The notes below the pieces were generated by a model. The model did no database searches, had not been told where the DNA came from, and saw nothing but the letters and a program-made list of their open reading frames with translations. From positions 1 to 64,000 of the forward strand of contig JAIOKI010000015.1 in the NCBI GenBank assembly GCA_028335825.1: 64,000 nucleotides of DNA, in the 5' to 3' direction. Every line of letters starts with the position of its first letter. Position 1 is the first letter of the stretch. The stretch comes from Nosema muscidifuracis (taxonomy: Eukaryota; Microsporidia; Nosematidae). Made by a program: the position numbers and the translations under genes. Shown one piece after another: positions 48,128 to 59,841 of the stretch.

Positions 48128-48274
48128 ATATTACTGCTTAGCATAATTGGGGTTTAATGATATAAAATTCCGCTACAGATGAATAATCTCAATCAAAAAT
48201 AAATTTTCTACATTCATTCCCTTTTAATCACAATTTCTGTTTTTTAACAGTCTAACAATATATGAGTCACAAGG

Positions 48275-48600
48275 TCATATTTCAATTATTTTCTCCAAAT
48301 CCAATAATCTACCCTTGGAGGATTTATTACATCCACTCAGATTCTCCTTCTTAGTTAGCTCTTTAAACACTTTTTTCCTAATTTCGTCTATTTTTTCCTC
48401 CTTAGAAGTATTTCTGATAATAAAAATTTTCAAATTCCTAGAAGCTCTTTCAAAAATTTCTCTTCTCCAGCTTTTCTTTTCAACTCCATATAACTCTAAG
48501 GTATACATAATAATCTCTAGTTCTATAAAAGTATTCTGGTCTCTTGGCTATAGTCATCACTTGACAATTTAGTTTTTAGTATCGTCCCTATATTAATGCT
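48275..48600 (-). pseudogene. Fragment of a charged protein, possibly a LINE-type remnant
   Basis: The minus strand has a G/C-richer, strongly charged frame (77 codons from the ATG at 48508: MYTLELYGVEKKSWRREIFE..., later TSKEEKIDEIRKKVFKELT). Coding-like sequence extends upstream in another frame (GTILKTKLSSDDYSQETRIL near 48.58 kb). The LYG-x-E-x-W opening followed by a basic helix is reminiscent of the region after the polymerase domain in some non-LTR retrotransposons. That link is weak; the alternative is a broken host gene. Confidence 0.35.
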
Positions 48601-48792
48601 TAAATTTAATTTGAGCTATATAATAGAATATAAGATTGTTTCAAGAAAAAATTACTATTATAAAAGAAAAGCATCAAAATTTCAATCCAATAATTCATAT
48701 TTCACACCATTAAATTTCTGCTTGTAGAGCATGAAAAAGATAAAACAAGATATTATTTTATGACAGCAATAATTAATAAATAGTTAAATTGT

Positions 48793-50433
48793 TTAATCAA
48801 TATCTCGTTTATAATCATCCAATAAATCATAAATAGTATCATAACTTGGTTTATTCTGATTATAACTAATTAAATTGAATAATTCTGATTTAATATCTTC
48901 AAGTATTAACGAATAAATATCGTATCCATATTTTGCGTCATTTTCTTTTTGATAAATCTTCGAAAGGAATTCATTTAAGTAAAAAATAAAGTCATTAGAA
49001 GTATCATTTGTTGTACTTTTAAAACTTTTGATGAATTTAAATAGCATCTTTGTATCATTAGAAAAATTATCAGTGATTTTCTTCTCATACATCTTACACA
49101 TTTCAAAATACATTAAAAGATCAAAATAGATGCTCAAAATATTATCATGGTTATAACTAATTTCATCCATGATAAACTGAGAGAGTTTTTCGTAATATTC
49201 AGATTCAGAATTATCATTTTCTTTGATTAATTTAGGATTAACGTAATATAGATTTATATTATCATCACATTTTTCAACTAGACCTAAGGTGAATAGAATT
49301 TCATACATTATCAGATTTCTAGCTTTTCCTTTATTAGATAATATACTTATTAAAATATCCTTGTATAAATTAATATCTTTTATAAGATAAAAAAATCTTA
49401 AAATAGTTTCAATTGTATCTACACTGTATTTTTGACAAGTTTTGAAAAAAATCTTCATTTCTTCAAAAACATCTTCATCGATACAATTATGCTTTTTATT
49501 GTCAGAATTTTTAACATAATAATGCGTGTTTATATATAGTTTATTATTAAACAATCCCACTTGTAGGTTTTTGTGGTCATTTTTACTAGAGTTAGCTACT
49601 GACTCAAAATACTCATAAGGATCATCTTGATCAAATACACCATTTTCATTAGATCTAGTTGTTTTTCTGCAGTTATCAAATTTTCTTGCTCTTGACTCAA
49701 CTATATTATCTTCTCTATCAATATAAAGACAGGAAATATTTATTAATGATAATAATCGTAATATTTCGTTTATTTCTTTTCGCTTACAATAGTAGAATTT
49801 TTTTAAATAATATTCAACATATTTTTTGTAATTAAATTCATTCATGTCTATAGTGTATATATATCTATTTTTATTATATGGAATTAAACTAAAATTAAAT
49901 TCAAAATTATCACAACACTTTAAATATCTTAGACAAGCAATTGAGTTTTTTAAATATGGATTATTTGTCACGACTTCTTTGTATAATAAGTATGAATTAG
50001 TAACTTTATTATAATTAATATAATGAGAATAATCTGAAAGGTTTCTCATTAAATTAGAGATTATATCTGTATATTTAATAGTTTCTTCATTTTTTACAAT
50101 ATAAAAGGACTTATTTTTATCTCTAAATCCGTAAACAATCTCAACAAGTTTTTTTTTGAATTCATCTTTCAAATCATTTTTTTCATCTAGATACTTATTG
50201 AAGCTAATAGTAAATCTTCTTATATATTTGCGTAATGTATCGTATTTTGTGATAACAAGCTGTGATTTATTGATCTTTAGTGCATGCATTGGAAGATTAC
50301 AGTCTTTGCTTATAAATACAAAATCTCCTGAATTAGTTTTCTTCAAAATTATTTTAAATAAATCTCTATCTATTTCTTTTTTCATATTAGATGTAGCAAT
50401 TGATATTAAATGTATTAAAGCAAAAAATCTCAT
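48793..50433 (-). CDS. Secreted-type hypothetical protein, 546 aa
   Basis: Longest intact frame in the window. Amino terminus MRFFALIHLISIATSN looks like a signal peptide with possible cleavage around residue 15; the remainder has no convincing membrane span. It is rich in Asn, Lys, Tyr, Asp and Ile with scattered Cys (SIACLRYLKCC, HNCIDED), and the second half (residues ~320-540) appears mostly helical. A CCCC run sits three bases before the ATG (TTACCCCATC-ATG), strongly supporting the start. The carboxyl end resembles that of the 442-aa protein at 19.9-21.2 kb. Likely exported and possibly host-facing. No enzymatic motif was found. Confidence 0.82.
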   Translation of the reverse strand: MRFFALIHLISIATSNMKKEIDRDLFKIILKKTNSGDFVFISKDCNLPMHALKINKSQLVITKYDTLRKYIRRFTISFNKYLDEKNDLKDEFKKKLVEIVYGFRDKNKSFYIVKNEETIKYTDIISNLMRNLSDYSHYINYNKVTNSYLLYKEVVTNNPYLKNSIACLRYLKCCDNFEFNFSLIPYNKNRYIYTIDMNEFNYKKYVEYYLKKFYYCKRKEINEILRLLSLINISCLYIDREDNIVESRARKFDNCRKTTRSNENGVFDQDDPYEYFESVANSSKNDHKNLQVGLFNNKLYINTHYYVKNSDNKKHNCIDEDVFEEMKIFFKTCQKYSVDTIETILRFFYLIKDINLYKDILISILSNKGKARNLIMYEILFTLGLVEKCDDNINLYYVNPKLIKENDNSESEYYEKLSQFIMDEISYNHDNILSIYFDLLMYFEMCKMYEKKITDNFSNDTKMLFKFIKSFKSTTNDTSNDFIFYLNEFLSKIYQKENDAKYGYDIYSLILEDIKSELFNLISYNQNKPSYDTIYDLLDDYKRDID

Positions 50434-50436
50434 GAT

Positions 50437-50440
50437 GGGG
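50437..50440 (-). promoter_or_regulatory. Start-proximal CCCC motif of the 546-aa gene
   Basis: CCCC three bases before the ATG, within TTTTTTACCCCATC. Same design as at 14308 and 15929. Confidence 0.6.
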
Positions 50441-51600
50441 TAAAAAATTTCAAATTTATATTTTTACAAATAAATTAAATTTTTATTTAAATTAAAATTT
50501 ATTCAAAATCATAGATAAGTTAAAAATGAAGAAATAAAGAATTCTTATTTTTGTATTGAAATTGAATAATTTTTAATTTAACAATTGTTAGCATATATTT
50601 TTAAAGTATTTTATTGTAGTTACAAAAAATAATAAATTTTTGTCTTTAAATATATTATTTTATTTTTATGTAATTGTTGTGTAATTTTAATTTATAAAAA
50701 AAATTTATTTATGTCAGGCAAAGAGAATATAATTTTATATTTGTCATCAGAATGCTTACGATTGAATAAATTAAAATTTTAAAATTCAAGATGTTTGAAT
50801 GATAATAATAAATTAAAAAATACGTATTTAAATTCTGATTTTATAATTTATGATTTGAGACAATATAGATACTATAATAGATTATATAACAATATTGATT
50901 GATAATTTGAATACTTTATTATTATTAGAAGAGTAGAATTTCATCTTTTATTTATAGTTGATTATACATAGATATATTGATTGTTTCTAAGTAGTGTACT
51001 ACTATTTAACATATATTTAATATGAAGTGAGTAATTTAAAAAATATAATTTTGTAAATTAAATTAATATTTCACATTTCTAAAAATTTTATGTGGTTTAA
51101 AAAATATTTCAACAAAATTACAAATTCAATATTTGATAGATATGAAGATTTTACAAATAAAATGTTACGCTATACCAGGACTTAACAAAAAAAAATTGAA
51201 TGATCCTTCTACAATTTGTATAGAATAAAAATTTTTGTTATCATCTTACAAAAAGCCACGTAATCATAACAAAATTTATATATAATAATATAACATAACA
51301 GGATATTTTTTTGTATTTGTTTGTAAAGAAATTCATTTATTTTTTTTCTTTTTTTTAATGTTCTAAACTTATTATGAGATACTTGCACATGAATTCTGTT
51401 GATGCAGAATTTAATCATTATTCTATATAATATAATTACTTAGTCCTAAATGTCATTCGAACTGATTTCTAAGAATACTTGTTATTATACCAGACTTTGT
51501 TTTAAACATATCTTTAGATCACTACGATACAGGAACCATACATTCTTTGTTAATATTTTCAGTAATTTTCCATAATGTCAAATAAATTACCCCTTTTTTA
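50441..51600. other. AT-rich spacer
   Basis: No well-supported gene. A minus-strand ATG frame of 69 codons (51209-51418, Lys/Ile-rich with RTLKKRKKINEF) is the only candidate, and I cannot distinguish it from chance or relic. Confidence 0.4.
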
Positions 51601-52250
51601 TAAATTTCTATTGGATAAACAAAATAAAGGAAATTAAATCTTATACATATATTATTACATCTATAGACAAAGGGGACAATGTACCAATAGAAAAATTTAT
51701 TGACAATTCTTCAATTTATATCGTAATGCAAGAGCAACCATTTTTAATATTAACTTATTAAATCAAGTTTTAAGTATATTCGTACTACTGATCTCTTAAA
51801 TTGTAAATGAAGGGCAATACTTGCTAATTCATTATTTGTATAAGCTATATTATAGGCTTGTTTATGGCACAATGACAAGAATTGTATTATTCATACTGTA
51901 AAAGTCTCTATGTATAGATTGAAGTCTGATTGTATGCCATTTACAAGTACTTTAGATTCAGATAATTTTGATATTACTGAATTTTACTTACCAGATGACA
52001 GAAACTTCATCTTATTTATGGATAAAAGATGGTCGTTGTTTGTGATATAGAAAATTTATGAAGGTTTTCTTCAAGTAGTTTCTATTGGTACATATTATAA
52101 AAAGAGATTTTAATAAACAAAGCTTTCTTATGATCTATTGTTTTATAGAATAGAAAACTTATGTTAATGTCTTTAGTCTAAAAAAATACTCTCTAGAAAT
52201 CATCTAGTAGATTTTGAAGAAGTCTATCATTTGCTTAGATATGGTTTTTT
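51600..52250 (+). pseudogene. Gene relic paralogous to 24.3-24.7 kb
   Basis: A clean stretch KEIKSYTYIITSIDKGDNVP (~51630) runs about 45 codons without a stop. It is followed in other frames by RAILANSLF (~51810), HTVKVSMYRLKSDCMPFTST (~51895), EFYLPDDRNFILFMDKRWSL (~51985) and KQSFLMIYCF (~52115). The 51.78-52.16 kb part matches the relic at 24.3-24.7 kb block by block. Both copies are broken. The family is unrecognised. Confidence 0.55.
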
Positions 52251-52650
52251 TTTCACTTTGGACAAACTATATGGTTAGACATTGTTATTAATTGAAATAA
52301 TAGATGAAGAAGTGTCAAAAATATAATGATTTCTTTATTTATATAATATAAAGAGGAACATTAATTTTAAGACAATATTTTATGTATCTAAATATCTATC
52401 TTTTGAATATTATAAATTTTATCTATTAATAGGTATAATTCAATAAATTCATAAACCAATTAATTAATAAATTAACTTAAAACGATTTTACAGAAGAAGG
52501 CAAAGATAATCTTATAAATATATTAAAATTTAATTTATGACTAATTTATATAAGCACTTATTTATATTAAACTGACAAATTAAATTTATATCATTAAACA
52601 GTTAAATAGAATTTATTGTATACAAAATATTTTATTTATATTGATATAGA
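52251..52650. other. AT-rich upstream region of the Cys-rich gene
   Basis: No gene seen. Confidence 0.5.
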
Positions 52651-52666
52651 TACCCCTTTAAAGGTA
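52651..52666 (+). promoter_or_regulatory. TACCCC...GGTA element upstream of the Cys-rich gene
   Basis: TACCCCTTTAAAGGTA is a near-palindrome containing the C-run, but it lies about 27-42 bases before the ATG rather than touching it as in other genes here. Confidence 0.35.
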
Positions 52667-52692
52667 TTTAAAGAATTTTATCACAGTATTTT

Positions 52693-53040
52693 ATGTATTC
52701 TTTCATAATGATTCTCTTAGTATCAAGTATCTTTACAAGACAATCAGATATGTGTAATATAAATAAATCCCATGATTGCTGTAAAGATAAATATTATGAT
52801 AAATGCTGTATAGATGTGTGTAAAGAAAGATTAGAACATAAAAATTCAGACTCAATGTTTAGTTGTGATAATGACAAGCCATGTTGCAGTCATAATATGT
52901 GTAATGAAAGGGTAAAGAATACCTGTACTGAAGAAGATTATGAAAATATAGTAGACGAAGTAGATCTTATTGCAAGAGAAGTATGTAGATTGTCAGTCAG
53001 GATATCTAAAATAGCTTCAAAGATAGAGAAATGCAAATAA
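52693..53040 (+). CDS. Small cysteine-rich secreted protein, 115 aa
   Basis: A signal-like start (MYSFIMILLVSSIFT) is followed by a compact domain with 13 Cys in the mature part, including three CC pairs (HDCC, DKCC, KPCC) and single Cys at DMC, DVC, FSC, NMC, NTC, EVC and EKC. The last ~35 residues (EDYENIVDEVDLIAREVCRL...) form a probable amphipathic helix. Disulphide-rich secreted proteins of this size in microsporidia are typically spore-wall, polar-tube-associated or host-secreted proteins, but no family is recognised. The frame is intact, with clearly richer G/C codon use than the flanks. It stands alone in an intergenic region. Confidence 0.82.
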   Translation: MYSFIMILLVSSIFTRQSDMCNINKSHDCCKDKYYDKCCIDVCKERLEHKNSDSMFSCDNDKPCCSHNMCNERVKNTCTEEDYENIVDEVDLIAREVCRLSVRISKIASKIEKCK

Positions 53041-54480
53041 AATGTGTTTATTGAAATTTTTATATTTACATATTTTTAGTATCAAAATATTAATTTAAAT
53101 GTTAAATATTTTTATTTCAAGTATTAAGATAGTAAATGTTTTATCCCATCATATTCTTAACTAGAAAAAACTTTTAATTTATTTATTTTCAAAAAATAAA
53201 ATTTTTTAATAAGGTGTATGAAAAATAAGAAAATGCAATCATTTAAGACTAACTTATCTTTATTAAAATTGTATTTCAGATGGAACTACGACAAATATAT
53301 TTTTATTTTTATATGCCTATTGTTAAATCTTTTCTTTAATTATTGAAATTATTTTATTTTTAATCATTTGTCGCATTCAGAAATATATTTGAGTAGAAAT
53401 CAGACCAAAAAGATTAAAAAATGGTAATTAAGTTAGATTGTAAACAGTGTGAAATATGGCTATAGCCTTGAAGAAATAATGTAAAAAATTAAACATGTTC
53501 AGTCTTGAAATTAATGTTGTAGATTTGATATACATAATATTTTTATGAGTAAAATAATCAATATTATAAGATATTTTAGGTGAAATATAGTTTTCTAATA
53601 CAGTAGAAAAAGATTTCTAACACTTTCTAAAAAAACGTTATATGTCTTTTGTTGCATATCGATCATATAAGGAAAACATCAATTTATTAGTCAGTGGTTT
53701 GTAATTTAGATACAATTAACGTCATAATAAGGTCAAATATGATGCTCTTAATACATTTCAGGTAAAGATATAGGTTATATCATAAAATATATTTTTACAT
53801 TAATTCCAATCTCAAAAATGTATTATATGTTAGTATGATAATAATCTTTTGCATTTTTCTACAAGACAAACATTTTTTAGAAAATTTGATTTTTAGTAAT
53901 GGAGGCATATAAAGATAATATAAAAAATTCAGTGGGTGTAATGTTCAATAAAAAATAATTAACTTCTGTAATAAATATATTTATCATGATTCAGTGAGAG
54001 TAAATCAGAATTAGTGGCTAATATAATGATTATGAGAATCATAGGAAGAATAAGTTATTTAAATTTCATATAGTAAAAGAGCTATGATAATATTAATAAT
54101 CATTTTTAGCCTTGATACAAAAATTTAGAAGATACTGAAAAAAGTCATTTCTCTCAAAAAAATAGTATCTGGGTAAATTTTTTAACAAAATCAAATATGC
54201 CATTATAATTTTTTTAACAAAGACACGAGCCAACTTTATTAGTAGCAAACTTTGAAGGTACTATAATTTTTCCTCTAACTAAATTCTTCAATTAGTAATT
54301 ATATAATGTGGGATTCACATCGCCTCTTCCTCATTAATGTAAATAAGAATGAAATCACAGATTTAAAATATAATTAGTATCGATATAATCATAGTTAGAA
54401 ACCTAAACCACAATTAAATGATGACATAGATATCCTAAACAATGAAATGAATGAGCATATGAAGATATCTAACAGTTACA
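53041..54480. other. AT-rich region with a faint plus-strand relic
   Basis: A stretch at 53.22-53.46 kb has protein-like pieces on the plus strand (KKMQSFKTNLSLLKLYFRWN, then SRNQTKKIKKW). After that, nothing readable to 54.48 kb. It lies just upstream of the gypsy element and could be a broken host gene or another old mobile element. Confidence 0.35.
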
Positions 54481-54482
54481 AT

Positions 54483-54530
54483 TGTTGCAGATAAATATTT
54501 TAAATAAATAACTCTTAACTTATAAATCAT
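54483..54530 (+). repeat. Left terminal repeat of the gypsy element
   Basis: 48 bp, TGTTGCAGATAAATATTT... to ...TATAAATCAT; paired with 57288-57335. TGG lies four bases after its end, where a primer-binding site would begin. Confidence 0.8.
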
Positions 54531-57287
54531 AACATGGTGTGAATAAAAAGCATAATGATAAGTTTAAAGAAATGCTATCAAGATTGGATATGATATCCAG
54601 TAAGAATCTTGAAATGGACTTGACCAGAAGAGAATATGATTTGAAATTTTCAAAAATGACTAATGAAGAGAAGCTTAGTAATATTTTATGCAGTGCAGAA
54701 GATGACCTAATTAGATGGCATCAAGACGAATTTGGATTAAAGAAGCTCAATAAAATTAAGTATGAGTTATGGAAAGAAAATGCAATTGAAACCTTTGGAA
54801 CTACGATATCTCTTAGAGATTTTTTGGAAAAGAAGCAAACGAGAATTGAAACAGCAGTTGACTATTTTAAAGGTATGGAAAGATATGGGAAGCAGCTAAA
54901 ATTGAAGGAAGATATGATTTTAGAAATAGCAAAAAAGGGCTTATAAAAAATAAGACTGAAATTCGACTAGCTATCTGTTGAGAGAAAAAATTTACTAAAG
55001 CTATGTTTGAAAAGTTAAAAGAGGCTGATGCTATAGGAGATGACTTGTATGTGGCAAGAATGAAAAAAAGAGAAAGATTTACGTGTTTACATGAGAAATT
55101 TATTATAGAAGAGTGTACTAAGCTGAAGTTTACATATAAAAGCGCTAGCTACGAGGAAATCTTTTATATATTACCAAAAAGGGAAGATGATTTTATTATT
55201 ATGGGAAGAGATTGGTTAAGGAAGGCAGATCATAACCAGGAAATCGATCGCAAAAAAAGAAGAGAATATAGAATACTTGATAGAGGAGTTATCAAGGACT
55301 AAAAAAGGGAATATCCTAGGATGCGAGTGTAGAATAGAAACAGAGGATGGTAAAATAGTAGTAGATAAACAATACAAACTTTCACAAGCATATGAAGAAA
55401 AGGTTGAACTAGAAGTAAGAAGATTGTTGAAAAACAATTAGATAAGACCAAGTAAGTCGGCATAGTTGAACAATGTAAGACCAGTATTGAAACCGAATGG
55501 CAGTATTAGACTTACTACAAATTTAATCCGCCTGAATAAATTTGTGGTCTTGGACAAATATTCGTTACCAATTATCGACGAAATTCTTTATAAATTAAAA
55601 GGTATGGCATGGTACTCGAAGATAGATTTAAAGGAAGGGTTCTTCCAGATCCCAATAAATGAACAAGATTGTCATAAGACAGCATTTAGGATAAAAAATA
55701 GATTATACGAATGGATCAGAATGCCAATGGGCTTCAAAAATTCGCCGGCAATATTTCAAAGAACAATGGATAACATATTAGATGAGTTTATAGGTATATG
55801 TTGTTATGTGTATGTGGACGACATAATTATTTTTGGAAAAACGAAAGAGGATCATGATAGAGCTTTTTAAAAAGTCGTAAAGACTCTGATATCACATAAT
55901 ATTACAGCAAAAAAAAGAAAAAATAATTTTTGCAGTCCCTGAGATAAAGTTTTTAGGACATATTTTAAAAAGATAAAATATCACCTTGTATTGACAACAA
56001 AGAGACTATTGCAAATTATCCAATACCGACGAATTCTGATGAATTAAAACGATTTTTAGGGATATTTAACTATTATAAAAAGTTCATACGTGGTTGTGCT
56101 ACAATTCAAGAACCGTTGCTCAATCTGACTCGCAAGAATGTCGCTTACATTTGGTGTGATAACTGTGAAAACGCTTTCCAAAGACTAAAAAATGGATTAC
56201 TAGGCGAAAAGGTTTTACATCAGCTGGATTTTAAAAAAAACTTTATTTTAGAAACGGATGCTTCCAATGTAGGAGTTGGAGCGGTATTGTGCCAAGAATT
56301 TAACGGAAGCGTACTGTCTGTTGCTTTTGTCTCAAGAAAACTTGGAAACGCAAAAAGGAATTATTCAATCAGTGAAAAAGAGATGTTGGCTACACTGTGA
56401 GCGATGGAACACTTTAAGTACTTTTTACTTGGAAGAGAATTTAAATTAATTACAGACCACAAAGCTCTAAAAGCTTTCAACGAAAGAGGAATGATACAAT
56501 TAGCACGGATCGAACGCTGGATAGAAAGAATACAGATCTTTAGCTTTGAAATAAAATACAGGAAGGGGTCCGAAATTCCACGCAAAGAAGTAAATATAAT
56601 CAGTGAAGATGCAAAAAACGAAAAGAAAAAGAAAATTTTGGACTTTCATAAACAAATTGTGCATCGAGGAGCAAAAGTAACTGTTGAAGAATATAATAAA
56701 ACAACGGAAGATAAAGTATCTTATGAGTTTGTAAAGGAGGTGCTTAAAAATTGTGTAGAATGCAAATTATATAACTCAATCAAAGTAAACAAACCTTATT
56801 ATATCAACTGTTATGATATAGGTGAAAAAGTCGGTTTTGATATTATAGAACCATATGAAGATGTTTACATTGCTACGGCAATAGATTATTTTAGCAGGTA
56901 TGGGTTCGCCGAGGTGCTTAAAACTAAGAAAAGGGAAATATAGTTAGGTTTCTGACAAATGTAAATGAAGAAATTAAAATTAAAACTATGATATGCGATT
57001 CAGCTAAAGAGAATGTTAGTATGGAGGTATCAGAATGGTGTAGGAATAATGGCGTGGAGAGACATACAGTATAACCGCATCATCATTAGTCAAATGGAAG
57101 AATAGAGCGATTAAGAACGAAGTGCATAAATATAAAAGTCAATCTAAGTTTGACAAATTAGGTTCAATAGAAGCGGAATTAGGTAAGGATACCTACAAGA
57201 TTAAACTCAATAATGGTAAAATGATCAAGAGGCATAATGATCAATTAAGGATGTGGATAAAAGAGGTTTATTGATTTAGAGGAGGAA

Positions 57288-57335
57288 TGTTGTAGATAAA
57301 TATTTTAAATAAATAATCCTTAACTTATAAATCAT
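57288..57335 (+). repeat. Right terminal repeat of the gypsy element
   Basis: 48 bp, identical to the left repeat except three substitutions, immediately after the polypurine tract. Confidence 0.8.
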
Positions 57336-58509
57336 CGCTCTTCTTAATTTTTTGGCACTATTAAAAAATCCTATATAACACCGCTAACAATTTACTTAAT
57401 GTTAGGAAGATTTTCTGACTTATTTTATGATAAAGTTAATCTTGCTGTTACAATTGACATTAACATCAATCTAAATATTCACACCTATTTTCGTTATTAT
57501 TTAAACTTCAAAATAATCTTTTTATCATTATAAATATGGCTCTGATATTCTACAAGTATAATATCTTGGTAATTCATATAAGAATAAAAGCATCTTAATA
57601 TTTTCTTAAGACCTATTATTAATCGACCAATTTTGATCACAAGTTTACAGATAATAAAGTTCTAATTCTTAATCATTGATCTAAAACCCATGTCATAAGA
57701 ATATTGTTAGTCTTTTAATACTACTACAACTAGACTAGTAGGATCAAATCTCAGATATAATCAGCTTGAGTCTTATCATGTATAATGTTGTCTCACTATT
57801 ATCTGTGAGAATCAAATATAGAAATTATATTTTATTTATGAAATAAAGATCTGCTATACATTAAAATAAATTTTTTAAATTAAGTTATCTCCCTTTGAAA
57901 AAGTGGATTTAGTTTTATAAATTTTTTATTAGATCCTAAATTTAAATTATACTAAATAAATGAGTTAATGCTCGAAGATGCATCTTGTTCTAAGGAAAAA
58001 CTCTAAAGAACTAATACAAATATGCTCGACTTTCCCTGAGATGGTTTTATTGTAATTAAAATTATTAAATCTCTCTTAATTGCTCTTAAATGACACATGT
58101 TTCTTTTGATATAGCTATTTAAATCAAAAATTAAATAATTGAAGAAATACTTAATAATAAAGCTTACGAAAATATCCTCTAAACTAAATATTAATAATTA
58201 TGTATTCAACTATAAAATCGATTCTTAATTAACTAAAGCATTCACCTTTAATAAATTAAAGATAATTATTAAGAAATGATAAATAAATTATATTGATTAA
58301 TTGATAATGTAGTAATAATTACAAAAGAAATTTACAATCTATCATTTATTACTTAATTACAATATACTTCACACGATTTATTGAATTTTACTGAATGTTA
58401 AAGAAATAAATAAATAAATACATGACATGACATATGACGCATTATTTTTTATGTATCAAAATCAATGTATAATTCTAGAATACATATTTAATTGTCTCTC
58501 GAATGTTTA
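57336..58509. other. AT-rich spacer
   Basis: No gene or element seen between the gypsy element and the duplicated block. Confidence 0.5.
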
Positions 58510-59399
58510 AATAATATGATTTTTATCATCTTTTATTGAATAAATTTTGTCTTTTTCTAAGATCAAAATTTTTTATCTAGTTATATCTCTTAATATACTT
58601 ATCTTCTTACTATTTTCTAAAACATTCTTTTTCTCTTTATTTTATTCTAGATCATTTCTAATCCTCTCTATATATTAAAGTATATTTAGTATCAAAGTCT
58701 AGAACAAATCATCAATAAAAATTCCTATGATATGTCAAACAATCACATTTATTTAGAGAACGTTAACAAATGCTTATAAATTTAAGATGTAGTAGTTACT
58801 ACAATAATTTACTTTCTTACATTTTTAAGGGGTATAAATATATTAAAAATATTTTACCTATTAAAAATAAATACTATTTTGCAATACATACGAAAATATA
58901 TATTTTCTCATGTTTAACATCAAAATAAATTTACTCTTACATGGTACATTAAGTAATAATAATAACCATTGATTTTTCCTTGATAGTTAATAACTCACAT
59001 GCATTAAATCTAACCTAAAATTCTATTGTTATGATGATCAATATTAGTATATATTTTTTTACTAAATATATTTAACTTATCAAAGTCTAATTCTGATCAA
59101 TAATTCTTTTTATAAAAAAGTGATTTTTAATATAACATAATATAATCATTAGATATATTTAAATTATCTGATAACACAATAAATATTTTCATTTTATCAT
59201 AAAAATTATATGATTTGCTATTGCCTCATAAATATTTTCATGATCTTTATAAATTATTCAAATCACGATTATAGTTGTTGAATATGCAATATATTTTATA
59301 TAGTAAAAATCAATTATTAATATGAGCTATACAATCTTTATAATTTATGTTTTACGAAAAAATATATTAATTGTGCTTTGATTAATAAAATATTGAAAA

Positions 59400-59613
59400 T
59401 AGAAATGACAATGAAAATAAACTTTTTGATACACAAGAAGATTTCAGAAAATTATTTTGCGAAATTTATGATTTAAGAGATGGATTTATGAATTCACTTC
59501 AGTGTATATGATTTTATTTGAAGAATGTATTAAAGATACAGTAAGAATGAAGATTTTTTTATGGCGAGTATCAAAAATTAAAAAGATATTTGGATTAAAA
59601 GTTTTAACAAATA
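59400..59613 (+). pseudogene. Degenerate upstream part of the duplicated gene (copy B)
   Basis: RNDNENKLFDTQEDF followed by EIYDLRDGFMN is open for about 37 codons; after a frame change ECIKDTVRMKIFLWRVSKI and KKIFGLKVLT follow, then the 75-codon frame. Corresponding pieces occur in copy A. The 75-aa frame is therefore the tail of a once longer protein. Confidence 0.55.
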
Positions 59614-59841
59614 ATGTCAAATGATGATTTTGATGTACCTTTAGATATTGAAAGAAATAATTATTTTAAAATTATTGTTAAACGAAATTTAAGTCATATT
59701 GGAAATTACTACAAGTCTATTGGTTCAGAAATTATGAACAATAGTCTATCAGCAGTATATATTTATTCTATGATGTCTCTGTCGATAATCTCAACTTTAT
59801 TATTTATTATTTTACTAATTTTAGGATTACAAGATATATAA
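59614..59841 (+). CDS. Single-span membrane protein, 75 aa, probably a truncated remnant
   Basis: ATG frame with a polar amino-terminal half (MSNDDFDVPLDIERNNYFKI) and one strong membrane span near the carboxyl end (IYSMMSLSIISTLLFIILLI). It ends right after LGLQD because one A is missing relative to copy A (6.19 kb), where the frame continues for about 25 codons. Coding-like sequence also extends upstream in other frames. The short protein could still be made, since it has its own ATG and a complete tail anchor. More likely it is what is left of a larger gene. No C-run precedes the ATG. Confidence 0.45.
   Translation: MSNDDFDVPLDIERNNYFKIIVKRNLSHIGNYYKSIGSEIMNNSLSAVYIYSMMSLSIISTLLFIILLILGLQDI

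Larger units (their letters stand above)
54483..57335 (+). mobile_element. Ty3/gypsy LTR retrotransposon, near full length, broken
   Basis: Terminal direct repeats of 48 bp (54483-54530 and 57288-57335) start with TGTTG and differ at only three positions. A polypurine tract AGAGGAGGAA (57278-57287) touches the right repeat. Internal parts in gypsy order: gag-like helical domain (54.54-54.95 kb), protease region (55.0-55.45 kb), reverse transcriptase with KIDLKEGFFQ, TAFR, FKNSPAIFQ and YVDDIIIF (55.47-55.95 kb), RNase H with LETDAS and SEKE (56.2-56.5 kb), integrase zinc-binding part with H-x-H and C-x2-C and a core beginning near 56.83 kb, and a basic tail to about 57.27 kb. It is interrupted by roughly half a dozen breaks, so it is dead. 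By repeat similarity and readable domains it is the youngest gypsy copy in the window. G/C content is higher than the flanks. Confidence 0.92.

Noticed and set aside
48315-48572. Plus-strand frame of 85 codons
   Set aside because: Shadow of the charged minus-strand fragment at 48275-48508.
50156-50443. Plus-strand frame of 95 codons
   Set aside because: Antisense to the 5' part of the 546-aa gene, which has a CCCC start motif and signal-like start.
53400-54150. ISXO2-like DNA transposon remnant upstream of the gypsy element
   Set aside because: A few Cys and Lys-rich pieces are present but no ordered transposase motif or inverted repeats could be confirmed.
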